DNA from: Allobranchiibius huperziae
GTDB taxonomy: Bacteria; Actinomycetota; Actinomycetes; Actinomycetales; Dermatophilaceae
DNA: 64,000 nt
NCBI RefSeq assembly: GCF_013410455.1
Contig: NZ_JACCFW010000001.1
Location: 3,116,929-3,180,928, forward strand
Direction of reading: 5' to 3'
The translations under genes were made by a program, and so were the position numbers. The notes under the pieces are model-generated. The model made no database searches and had not been told where the DNA came from. It saw nothing but the letters and a program-made list of their open reading frames with translations. Shown piece by piece: positions 10,673 through 18,041 of the stretch; position 1 is the stretch's first letter, and every line of letters begins with the position of its first letter.

Positions 10673-11077
10673 CTACAGGCCGAGAGCCCGCGCACCCGTG
10701 GCGCTGGAGTCGTGCAGGAAGTCCGCGCACCGGCGCTGCTCGTCGGTCTCGCCGATCACGCCGGCCGCCCGGGACAGGGCAGCGAGCGCGCGCAGGAATC
10801 CGCGGTTGGGCTCGTGCTCCCAGGGCACCGGACCCTGCCCTCGCCAGCCCGACTTGCGCAGCGAGTCCAGGCCGCGGTGGTAGCCGGTGCGGGCGTACGC
10901 GTACGCCTGGACCGGTTCGCCCGCACCCAGCGCGGCCTCGGCGAGCTCGGCCCACGCCAGCGACGAGGTGGGGTGCTCCCTCGCGACCTGGGTGGGGTCG
11001 GCGCCACCGGCGAGCAGGGCGGCGGCGGGGTCGACGGGCAGGCGGGTCTCGGGGATGCCGAGCAGGTTGTCAGTCAC
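10673..11077 (-). CDS. DUF3151 family protein
   Basis: A 134-residue cytosolic protein of the actinobacterial DUF3151 family. The recognisable parts are LPVDPAAALLAGGADPTQVA, AWAELAEAAL, the helical YAYARTGYHRGLDSLRKSGW and GPVPWEHEPNRGFLRALAAL. The family has no assigned biochemical role and commonly sits beside fructose-bisphosphate aldolase, as it does here (fbaA ends 63 bases upstream). GTG start. Helical repeats resembling a TPR fragment suggest a binding rather than catalytic role, which is inference. Confidence 0.85.
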   Translation of the reverse strand: MTDNLLGIPETRLPVDPAAALLAGGADPTQVAREHPTSSLAWAELAEAALGAGEPVQAYAYARTGYHRGLDSLRKSGWRGQGPVPWEHEPNRGFLRALAALSRAAGVIGETDEQRRCADFLHDSSATGARALGL

Positions 11078-11140
11078 CCGCCCATCATCGCTCAGCCCCG
11101 CCGACCGCTCGCCACCCGTCGAGTGCCTCGTACGGTCAGG

Positions 11141-12166
11141 TCAGGCGTGCTTGCCGGCGGAGCCGAGGCTCTCGCAGGCCTCGACGACCCGGGCGCTCAT
11201 GCCCGCTTCGCCCGCCTTGCCCCACGCGCGCGGGTCGTACTTCTTCTTGTCGCCGACCTCGCCGTCGATCTTGAGGACGCCCTCGTAGTTGCCGATCATC
11301 CAGCCGGCGACCGGCCGGGTGAACGCGTACTGGGTGTCGGTGTCGACGTTCATCTTCACCACGCCGTACGAGACCGCTTCCTTGATCTCCTCGGCGCTGG
11401 AGCCGGAGCCGCCGTGGAAGACCAGGTGGAACGGCTTGTCGGTGTCGGTGTGGAACTCCTTGTGGACGGCGTCCTGGGCCTTCTTCAGCACCTCGGGGCG
11501 CAGCTTGACGTTGCCCGGCTTGTAGACGCCGTGCACGTTGCCGAAGGTGAGGGCCGTCATGAAGTAGCCGTTCTCGCCGGTGCCGAGCGCCTTCGCGGTC
11601 TCGATCGCGTCGTCGGTCGTGGAGTACAGCTGCTCCCCGCCGCCGCCCTCGACGCCGTCCTCCTCGCCGCCGACCACGCCCACCTCGATCTCGAGGATGA
11701 TCTTCGCGGCCTTGCACTTCTGCAGCAGGTCCTCGGCGATCTGCAGGTTCTCCTCCAGTGGCACCGCCGAGCCGTCCCACATGTGCGACTGGAAGTAGGG
11801 CAGCCCGCCGCCCTTGACCCGCTCCAGGGACGCCTGCAGGAGCGGCCGGACGAACCCGTCGAGCTTGTCCTTGGGGCAGTGGTCGGTGTGCAGGGCGATG
11901 TTCACGTCGTACTTCTTGGCGATCTCGTGGGCGAACGCCGACATCGCGAGGGACCCGGCGACCATCTCCTTGACGCCCTGCCCGGAGAAGTACTCCGCCC
12001 CGCCGGTCGATACCTGGATGATGCCGTCGCTGCCCGCGTCGGCGAAGCCCTTCATGGCCGCGTTCAGGGTCTGGCTGCTGGAGACGTTGATCGCCGGGAA
12101 GGCGTAGCCGTTCTTCTTCGCACGGTCCAGCATGTCGGCGTAGACCTCGGGCGTTGCGATGGGCAT
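11141..12166 (-). CDS. fbaA: Fructose-bisphosphate aldolase, class II
   Basis: A 341-residue zinc-dependent aldolase that cleaves fructose 1,6-bisphosphate to DHAP and glyceraldehyde 3-phosphate and runs in reverse in gluconeogenesis. Zinc ligands are visible in ALHTDHCPK and in the FHGGSGSS segment; EIEVGVVGGEEDGVE is the class II signature, and NVDTDTQYAFTRPVAG lines the phosphate site. ATG 12166 follows GAAGGAG at ideal distance. Length and order of motifs match the long (E. coli FbaA-like) class IIA type. Followed by the DUF3151 gene. Confidence 0.96.
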   Translation of the reverse strand: MPIATPEVYADMLDRAKKNGYAFPAINVSSSQTLNAAMKGFADAGSDGIIQVSTGGAEYFSGQGVKEMVAGSLAMSAFAHEIAKKYDVNIALHTDHCPKDKLDGFVRPLLQASLERVKGGGLPYFQSHMWDGSAVPLEENLQIAEDLLQKCKAAKIILEIEVGVVGGEEDGVEGGGGEQLYSTTDDAIETAKALGTGENGYFMTALTFGNVHGVYKPGNVKLRPEVLKKAQDAVHKEFHTDTDKPFHLVFHGGSGSSAEEIKEAVSYGVVKMNVDTDTQYAFTRPVAGWMIGNYEGVLKIDGEVGDKKKYDPRAWGKAGEAGMSARVVEACESLGSAGKHA

Positions 12167-12288
12167 CTGCTCACTCCTTCGTGTGGAACGACGGCGCGTG
12201 GGGCGGCGCCGCCGCGGTGGGCCGTCCGTCGGGATGGCCCGCTGCTGGCACTGTCCGAATTCGAGTGCAGTCTCGCACGCCCGAACAC

Positions 12289-12942
12289 TCAGGGGGACTG
12301 GTCGAAAACGTGCCGGCGGGCCCACGCGTGCATCGAGATCGCGGCGGCGGCGCCCGCGTTGATCGACCGGGTCGAGCCGAACTGCTCGATGTGCAGCACC
12401 ACCTGGCATTGCGCCCGCATCGCGTCGCTGAGGCCCGGGCCCTCCTGCCCGAAGACCAGCACACAGGACCGCGGCAGATCGAACGTCTCCAGGGGCCGTG
12501 ATCCCGGCAGGTTGTCGATGCCGATGAGGGGTATGCCGCCCGCCTCCTGGCGCGCCCACGTCGCGAGCGCCGCGGCGTCGTCGTGGTGGTGCTCGTGCTG
12601 GTAGCGGTCGGTCACCATGGCCCCCCGCCGGTTCCACCGCCGTCGGCCCACGATGTGGAACGCGGCGGCGTTGAACGCGTTCGCCGTCCGCACCACGGAC
12701 CCGATGTTGAAGTCGTGGCCCCAGTTCTCGATGGCGACGTGGAACTCGTGCCGCCGGGTGTCGAGGTCCGCGACGATCGCGGCCATCGTCCAGTAGCGGT
12801 AGCGGTCCTGCACGTTGCGGCGGTCGCCGTCGCGCAGCAGCTCGGCGTCGTACCGCGGGTCGATGTCACCGCCCGAAGTGACGGGCCATGGACCTGGCCA
12901 CGGTCCGACGCCGATCGCGTTCGCGGGAATCGGGTCGGTCAC
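12289..12942 (-). CDS. SpoU/TrmH-family RNA 2'-O-methyltransferase
   Basis: A 217-residue SPOUT methyltransferase. The knot motifs are present: [20 protein letters not shown] (motif 1), [14 protein letters not shown] (motif 2) and [20 protein letters not shown] (motif 3). It would transfer a methyl from AdoMet to a ribose 2'-OH in tRNA or rRNA. It is shorter than TrmB/RlmB-type proteins with an L30e substrate domain and has instead a short N-terminal extension, so the target base is not assignable. GTG 12942 precedes [11 protein letters not shown]; its ribosome site is weak. Divergent from the TM2 protein gene. Confidence 0.85.
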   Translation of the reverse strand: MTDPIPANAIGVGPWPGPWPVTSGGDIDPRYDAELLRDGDRRNVQDRYRYWTMAAIVADLDTRRHEFHVAIENWGHDFNIGSVVRTANAFNAAAFHIVGRRRWNRRGAMVTDRYQHEHHHDDAAALATWARQEAGGIPLIGIDNLPGSRPLETFDLPRSCVLVFGQEGPGLSDAMRAQCQVVLHIEQFGSTRSINAGAAAAISMHAWARRHVFDQSP

Positions 12943-13046
12943 GGCACGAAGCGTGTCATGCTTCGCGGCTGAATCCGATGGAACCGTTCGGTCGCGGGAC
13001 GCATCGGAGCCACGCGAACGACCCACGATCCGGAGAGGGCACCCAC

Positions 13047-13661
13047 ATGAGCACCGACGACCCGTACGGCACCGGCGGATCCCAGTCCAGCGGCGACGGA
13101 CCCGATCTGAACAAGCCCGGCAACACCGGACCCGGCCAGGGTCCCCAGCAGGGCGGGTACGCCGGATCGCCCCCGTCGGGCGGGCCCGGTGGCTACGGCC
13201 AGGGACCGCAACAGGGCGGGTACGCCGCGCCGCCGCCACCCCCTTCCGGGCCCTACGGCCAGGGACCCCAGGGTGGGTACGGCCCCCCGCAGTCCGGTGG
13301 GGGTGACCAGTTCTTCGCCTTCGTCGACGGTGCGGAGCGCGGCCCGCTGAACATCGCCGACTGTCAGCGACTCGCCGTCGACGGTGCCCTGCACGGCGAC
13401 ACCCCGGTGCGCACGACCAGCGGCCAGCAGATCCTCGCCCGGCAGATCCCGGGGGTCTTCTCCCACCGCGAGTGGCTGACCGCGCTGCTGCTGTCGATCT
13501 TCCTGGGGGGCCTCGGGGTCGACCGCTTCTACCTGGGCCAGACCGGCCTCGGGGTGCTCAAGCTCATCACCTGCGGCGGCTGCGGCATCTGGAGCATCGT
13601 CGACCTCATCCTGATCATCCTGCGCAAGCTGCCCGACGTCGACGGCAAGGCGCTCGCCTGA
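13047..13661 (+). CDS. Pro/Gly/Gln-rich GYF_2-like plus TM2 domain membrane protein
   Basis: A 204-residue membrane protein in three parts. Residues 1-90 are disordered with repeats of GPQQGGY and GYGQGP. Residues ~92-138 ([20 protein letters not shown] then [16 protein letters not shown]) resemble a GYF_2 domain, a fold that binds proline-rich tails. Residues ~142-204 are a TM2 domain: two membrane helices around the loop [25 protein letters not shown] follows in the second helix. ATG 13047 has GGAGAGGG upstream. Such proteins are often envelope scaffolds; the role here is unknown. Confidence 0.85.
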   Translation: MSTDDPYGTGGSQSSGDGPDLNKPGNTGPGQGPQQGGYAGSPPSGGPGGYGQGPQQGGYAAPPPPPSGPYGQGPQGGYGPPQSGGGDQFFAFVDGAERGPLNIADCQRLAVDGALHGDTPVRTTSGQQILARQIPGVFSHREWLTALLLSIFLGGLGVDRFYLGQTGLGVLKLITCGGCGIWSIVDLILIILRKLPDVDGKALA

Positions 13662-13716
13662 CGCACGCTGGGAATTCCGGTGGCGCGAAGGGGCGTGCGT
13701 CCGATGGGATGAACCG

Positions 13717-14994
13717 GTGCCCTCCTCGCGAACAGCCAGCCCGAAACGTCTGCCCGAGCCGCCGCACCTGGCGCAGCCGAAGCTGACGCAGGTCACCGAC
13801 CGCACCTGGACGTCGTGGCACGACACGGTGATCGCCGGGTTCCAGGGGAGCGCCGAGACCGAGACCACCGCGCTCAGCCGGGATCTCTTCCCCCCGGCGG
13901 GCTGCTTCGGGCTGCGGGTGGGTCGTGCCTGGGTGGCGACCGCGTCGAGCACCGTCCGGTCGCTCTCGGTGCCCGGCGGCGAAGTGCCCTGCGCGGCGGT
14001 CTCGGACGTGACGGTCGCGCCGGCGTACCGACGCCGGGGCCTGCTGAGCGCGATGATCCGCCACCAGCTCGATGACCTCACCGCCCGGAAAGTGCCGGTG
14101 GCCGCGCTGTGGGCGAGCGAGTCGGGGATCTACGGCCGGTTCGGGTACGGCGTCGCCACCTGGTCGGCCACGCTGAGCGGCTCGACGCACGAGAGTGCCT
14201 TCCTGCCCGACATCGCGACGGAAGGGTCGGTCGTCGAGGTGAGCGCCGACCAGCGGCTGGCAGCGGCGCGCCCCGTGCACGAGTCGGTGCGCGCGGAGCA
14301 GCCGGGCATGTTCGACCGCCCGGGCCGCTGGTGGGAGATGGAGACCGTGGATCCCGAGCGGTGGCGCGAGGGCCGCTCGGCGCGGCGCTACCTCGTGCAC
14401 TTCGACGCGGGCGGCACGGTCGACGGGGTCGGCACCTACCGCTTCAAGGACGACTGGAACCGCACGGGTCCGGCCGGAAAGGTCAGCGTGGGGCCGGTCC
14501 TCGCCAGCACACCCACGGCGTACGCCGGCCTGTGGCGCTACCAGCTCGACCTCGACCTGGCCCGCACCTTCAGCGCATCCGGTGCGGCGGCACAGGAGAC
14601 CCTGTTGCACCTGCTGGCCGACCCGCGGGCCCTCGACATCCGCCCGGCCGACGGGCTCTACCTGCGGATCCTGGACGTCTCCGAAGCGCTGCAATCCCGG
14701 AGCTACCTCGCCGATGCCGCGCTGGTGCTCCAGGTCGCGGATCCGGTGCTCGCGAGCGTCGACGGGCGCTACTCGCTGAGGATCGCCCGTGGCCACGCCG
14801 AGGTCGCCCGCACCCGCAAGGCACCCGATCTGACCCTGAGCGCGCGCGATCTGGCGGCGGTCTACCTCGGCGGCGTCTCGGTCGGCGATCTGCACCGGGC
14901 TGGACGAGTGCGTGAGCACACGGCGGGCGCGGTGCGGGAGGCGGCCGGAGCCTTCGGGTGGACGCGCTCGCCGTACTGCCCCGACAACTTCTGA
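13717..14994 (+). CDS. GNAT N-acetyltransferase, Eis family
   Basis: A 425-residue protein with the Eis layout: an N-terminal GNAT domain with acetyl-CoA motif VTVAPAYRRRGLLSAMIRHQ, a second degenerate GNAT domain (GVGTYRFKDDWNRTGPAGKV), and a C-terminal SCP2-like domain ending in the free carboxylate tail DNF that serves as catalytic base in Eis. Eis proteins acetylate amines of aminoglycosides, lysine side chains or polyamines in the cytosol. Physiological substrate here is unknown. GTG 13717; upstream bases include GATGGGATGAACCG with no strong ribosome site. A 22-bp hairpin follows the gene. Confidence 0.88.
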   Translation: MPSSRTASPKRLPEPPHLAQPKLTQVTDRTWTSWHDTVIAGFQGSAETETTALSRDLFPPAGCFGLRVGRAWVATASSTVRSLSVPGGEVPCAAVSDVTVAPAYRRRGLLSAMIRHQLDDLTARKVPVAALWASESGIYGRFGYGVATWSATLSGSTHESAFLPDIATEGSVVEVSADQRLAAARPVHESVRAEQPGMFDRPGRWWEMETVDPERWREGRSARRYLVHFDAGGTVDGVGTYRFKDDWNRTGPAGKVSVGPVLASTPTAYAGLWRYQLDLDLARTFSASGAAAQETLLHLLADPRALDIRPADGLYLRILDVSEALQSRSYLADAALVLQVADPVLASVDGRYSLRIARGHAEVARTRKAPDLTLSARDLAAVYLGGVSVGDLHRAGRVREHTAGAVREAAGAFGWTRSPYCPDNF

Positions 14995-15047
14995 AGGCGA
15001 CTGCCGGATCCGTCGTACCCCGACACGGTCATCGCGCGACCGTGGTG

Positions 15048-15099
15048 GCGGTGTGCGTCTGTGGCCAGGGCTGCAGTCCTGGCCACAGACGCACACCGC
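15048..15099 (+). terminator. 22-bp perfect hairpin after the Eis-like gene
   Basis: Bases 15048-15069 (starting GCGGTGTGCGTCTGTGG) pair perfectly with 15078-15099; the 8-base loop contains CTGCAG. It lies 53 bases after the Eis-like stop and 88 bases before DedA. No T-run follows, as is common for actinobacterial terminators. Confidence 0.6.
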
Positions 15100-15187
15100 A
15101 GTACTCGTCGCCCGGCGTACGAACCGCATGGCGCTTCCGGGCAGCCGGCACAGCGTGTGCTCAGTGGATCCCCCGTAGCCTGGAGCG

Positions 15188-15874
15188 GTGATGCATTCCC
15201 TCGGCCCGAGCTTCATGGACCCCAACTACCTGCTCGGACAGTTCGGTGGTGCGTTCTTCTGGTTCTCGATACTGATCGTCTTCATCGAGTGCGGGGTGCT
15301 CTTCCCGTTCCTGCCCGGCGACTCGCTGCTCTTCTCGATCGGACTCTTCACCGCGACGTCCAGCACCAGCGGCTTCCACATACCGCTGTGGCAGACGATG
15401 CCGCTGCTGATGATCGCGGCGTTCGCGGGCAACGTGGCGGGGTACGAGATCGGCCGGGTCGCAGGTGCGCGGCTCTACGAGCGCGACGGCCGGGTGGTCA
15501 AGCGCAGCCACTTCGACAAGACCAGCGCGTTCTTCGACCACCACGGCAACAAGGCCCTGGTCATCGGTCGTTTCGTGCCGGTGGTGCGCACCTTCATCAC
15601 CCTGGTCGCCGGTGCGTCACGGATGGACCGTCGGCGGTTCTTCACCTGGAGCGCCGTGGGTGCGGTGCTGTGGGTCGCGATCGTCACGCTCGCCGGGCTC
15701 GCGCTCGGTAAGACCTTCCCGGGCCTGGGCAAGAACATCGACGTCGTGATCCTGGCCGTCGTCCTCGTCTCGCTGCTGCCGGCGCTCTTCGAGTGGTGGC
15801 GTCACCGCAAGGCCACGAAGGAGCTCATCGACGAGTCCGCCGACGCCGTCGAGAAGGTCGCCCACCGCGACTGA
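15188..15874 (+). CDS. DedA family membrane protein
   Basis: A 228-residue integral membrane protein of the DedA/SNARE-associated family, now thought to flip or scramble lipid carriers such as undecaprenyl phosphate. Typical features are visible: the re-entrant segment ECGVLFPFLPGDSLLFSIGL, an amphipathic middle with GRVAGARLYERDGR, and the conserved GRFVPVVRTFITLVAGASRM with its membrane-embedded Arg. The C-terminus is a charged tail. GTG 15188 and ATG 15191 are both possible starts, GGAGC being 2-6 bases further upstream. Stands alone; the next gene converges. Confidence 0.9.
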   Translation: MMHSLGPSFMDPNYLLGQFGGAFFWFSILIVFIECGVLFPFLPGDSLLFSIGLFTATSSTSGFHIPLWQTMPLLMIAAFAGNVAGYEIGRVAGARLYERDGRVVKRSHFDKTSAFFDHHGNKALVIGRFVPVVRTFITLVAGASRMDRRRFFTWSAVGAVLWVAIVTLAGLALGKTFPGLGKNIDVVILAVVLVSLLPALFEWWRHRKATKELIDESADAVEKVAHRD

Positions 15875-15904
15875 CGGACCCGCTCGACAGCACGACGACC
15901 CAGG

Positions 15905-16639
15905 TCAGGACGTAGCGAGGATGCAGTCGCCGCAGACCGCGCGGGGTCGCACGTCACCCCCGACGCGGTAGATCAGGCAGCAGCTGCGGCGCCGGAAACG
16001 CGAGGTTCCGACCAGACCCGTGTGCACGCCGAGTCCGCCCGGGCCGGGCAGCCCTGCCAGCAGTGCGTCCGCGACGGTACGCAGCCGAGCGGACAGCTCG
16101 GGGTGCGTGGCTGATCCCGCGATGACCGCGCCGTTCACCGCCGAGGCGGTGTTGCCCCACAGCACCGACGGCGATCCCTGCACGGCATCCACCAGAGGAG
16201 CCAGCAGATCGCGGACGAGCCCGACCGCCCACGCGTCAAGCGGACCCGGTCGCGCTCGGTCCAGCGCCCGCGAGGCGACCGACAGCTCGAAACCGCCACC
16301 GAGCGACGGGATCCACCACAGATCGTCGACTCCCACCGGCAGGAGGACCCCGTCCCGTGCCGCCAGGCCCACCCACGGCGAGACCAGGCGCGCGACGAGT
16401 CCGAGGTGCATCACCGAGGCGGCCACTCGCAGCTCGACCCGCGACGGGTCGAGGCCGACGCCCGAGGCGAGGTACGCGCGCACCTGCTCCACCCGTGGCG
16501 CAGGATCGGCCAGCAGGTCGGTGACCGGGCTCCACGGCGCGGGTGGCGGACCCTCGCCGTGGGTACGCACGACGAAGAACGGCCCCAGATCCCGCAGTGC
16601 ATCGAGGGATCCGGGGCCGAACGGTCGTGCGTGGGTCAC
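15905..16639 (-). CDS. FhuF-like (2Fe-2S) ferric-siderophore reductase family protein
   Basis: A 244-residue protein whose last 30 residues carry the FhuF cluster motif: Cys220-Cys221, then Cys236 and Cys239 (RRRSCCLIYRV, then VCGDCIL). FhuF proteins reduce ferric iron in siderophores using this unusual 2Fe-2S site. GTG 16639 overlaps the cbtA stop (GTGA), so it is coupled to the cobalt transporter genes and probably shares their cobalamin riboswitch. That context is odd for a siderophore reductase: it may reduce Co or a corrinoid, or link iron and cobalt supply. The upstream frame stays open but is cbtA shadow. Confidence 0.75.
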   Translation of the reverse strand: MTHARPFGPGSLDALRDLGPFFVVRTHGEGPPPAPWSPVTDLLADPAPRVEQVRAYLASGVGLDPSRVELRVAASVMHLGLVARLVSPWVGLAARDGVLLPVGVDDLWWIPSLGGGFELSVASRALDRARPGPLDAWAVGLVRDLLAPLVDAVQGSPSVLWGNTASAVNGAVIAGSATHPELSARLRTVADALLAGLPGPGGLGVHTGLVGTSRFRRRSCCLIYRVGGDVRPRAVCGDCILATS

Positions 16640-17502
16640 CTCAGGGACGCCGGCGCCGTGTCCCGCCGTGCCGGCTCGGGCGCGCTCGGAGGTGTGAGGA
16701 CGCGTTCGGCCATCGGCGCGAACACCAGCCCGATCGCGCCCCACAGGATCACCTGCGCGAGCAGCGAGTAGATCCGGAAGGTCGCCAGGGTGTCGGCCGG
16801 GAAGCCGGGGTAGACGATGCGGCCCTGTGCGTCCTTGAGCGGCAGCGGCGTCTCGGTGGCGTGCCGCCCGAACGTGTGCACGTTGGCCGCCAGCTCACCG
16901 AACGACGGCAGCAGCGCCATCACGATGCCGACCGCGACGACGTACGCCGCGCCGGCCGCCAGTGCCGCGTTCCAGGTGCCGAGCCGCGCCTGCAGCCACC
17001 GACCGAGCAGTACCGCGCCGATCAGCAGCAGTACCGCCGCCAGCGTCATCGTCAGGTAGAGCACCGACCGACTGCGGATGGTGTCCTCGTGCCCGATGGC
17101 CGGGGGGTTGGCGGGGTACTTCAGGAACGGGACGACGTACATCGACAGCAGCCCGCCCCCGGCGACGAGCAGGGCGAGCGTACGTGCCCGCACGCCGCCG
17201 ACGCGGCCGAGGCAGATCGTGTAGGTGACCGCGAAGAGCAGGCCCATGGCGACACCGAAGAAGACCATGCCGACGCCGATGCCGACGTTGGCCTGGACCG
17301 TGCGGCTGAAGATGTCCGGGCCCATCGCCGGGACGGCCTGACCGGCCGCCTTGTCCAGCGCGTCCTGGGCGGCGTCGCGCCCGCTCTCGTAGTTGATGGC
17401 CGCGGAGATCTGCGGCTCAGCGAAGATTCGTGCGAAGACGAATGCCAGGAGCCCGCCGACGGCGCCCGCGAGGGCGCCGCGCAGGATCAGTGCGCGTTCC
17501 AT
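16636..17502 (-). CDS. cbtA: CbtA-family cobalt transporter subunit
   Basis: A 288-residue protein with about 6-7 membrane helices, starting MERALILRGALAGAVGGLLA and containing the family segment YESGRDAAQDALDKAAG and VVPFLKYPANPP, matching CbtA. CbtA is predicted to import cobalt for vitamin B12 synthesis and is usually paired with the small CbtB and controlled by a B12 riboswitch, all true here. ATG start. Located 24 bases after cbtB and overlapping the FhuF-like gene by 4 bases. Confidence 0.88.
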   Translation of the reverse strand: MERALILRGALAGAVGGLLAFVFARIFAEPQISAAINYESGRDAAQDALDKAAGQAVPAMGPDIFSRTVQANVGIGVGMVFFGVAMGLLFAVTYTICLGRVGGVRARTLALLVAGGGLLSMYVVPFLKYPANPPAIGHEDTIRSRSVLYLTMTLAAVLLLIGAVLLGRWLQARLGTWNAALAAGAAYVVAVGIVMALLPSFGELAANVHTFGRHATETPLPLKDAQGRIVYPGFPADTLATFRIYSLLAQVILWGAIGLVFAPMAERVLTPPSAPEPARRDTAPASLR

Positions 17503-17526
17503 ATCGAGTTGTCCGTCCGGCCGGGG

Positions 17527-17754
17527 TCAGTGGCAGGGGAACCCGAGGAAGTGACGCGAGTCGTGGACGAACTCGTGGATGTGGGTGTCGCTGCCGAAGA
17601 CGGAGAACGCGCCCTGGTCGACGCCGATGAAGTAGTAGAGGGCCAACGCGACGATGGCGGCACCGAAGATCCACGCGAACGCGCGTGCCTCCGAGGTGAC
17701 GACGGGCGTGGCGGATGCGCGCGCCGTGGGGGCGGTGTTGGGAATGGTGCTCAT
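17527..17754 (-). CDS. cbtB: CbtB-family cobalt transporter small subunit
   Basis: A 75-residue protein with one membrane helix (AFAWIFGAAIVALALYYFIG) and a histidine-rich C-terminus: DTHIHEFVHDSRHFLGFPCH, six His and one Cys that could collect Co2+ before transfer to CbtA. This single-helix, His-tail form is diagnostic for CbtB. ATG 17754 has GAGAGGT upstream (minus strand). First gene after the cobalamin riboswitch. Confidence 0.9.
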   Translation of the reverse strand: MSTIPNTAPTARASATPVVTSEARAFAWIFGAAIVALALYYFIGVDQGAFSVFGSDTHIHEFVHDSRHFLGFPCH

Positions 17755-17807
17755 GGTGGTACCTCTCAGCAACGGGATCGTGCGTCCCTTGGCAGAAACA
17801 GAACAAC

Positions 17808-17935
17808 GACGGGTGAGTTCCTGACTGCGGGGACCGGAATCCCCTCTCACAGTGGCGCGACCGTGCCGGATTCTCACCGGCTTCCTCGGTCCCGTCGCGG
17901 GGTCAGTCAACCACCCCCGGACCCGGGCGTCGAGG
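17808..17935 (-). promoter_or_regulatory. Cobalamin (B12) riboswitch
   Basis: On the minus strand the leader contains the B12 elements in order: GACCGAGGAAGCCGGTGAGA, then ATCCGGC, then the B12 box GCCACTG (complement of 17850-17856), then a GGGGATTCC..CCCC stem and CAGTCAGGAACTC. This matches the conserved core of adenosylcobalamin riboswitches. It lies about 55 bases before cbtB and should switch off cbtB-cbtA-fhuF-like when B12 is plentiful. Boundaries are approximate, and the downstream expression platform is not resolved. Confidence 0.9.
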
Positions 17936-17979
17936 CGCCCCGCTCCTACGCACCGTCGCCAGGTCGCGCAGGCACGCGG

Positions 17980-18015
17980 ACGGGGGCCGGTGACGTCGTC
18001 GTCACCGGCCCCCGT
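17980..18015 (-). terminator. 15-bp perfect hairpin after the DUF2339 gene
   Basis: ACGGGGGCCGGTGAC (17980-17994) pairs perfectly with 18001-18015 around a 6-base loop. It lies 26 bases past the DUF2339 stop (read leftward) and upstream of the riboswitch, so it separates the two transcripts. No U-tract. Confidence 0.65.
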
Positions 18016-18041
18016 GCTCCCTTTCCCCCTGGAGGGTCTGA

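Noticed and set aside
9728-12604. 958-codon plus-strand open frame
   Set aside because: Crosses fbaA, DUF3151 and a regulator antisense; composition typical of a shadow frame.
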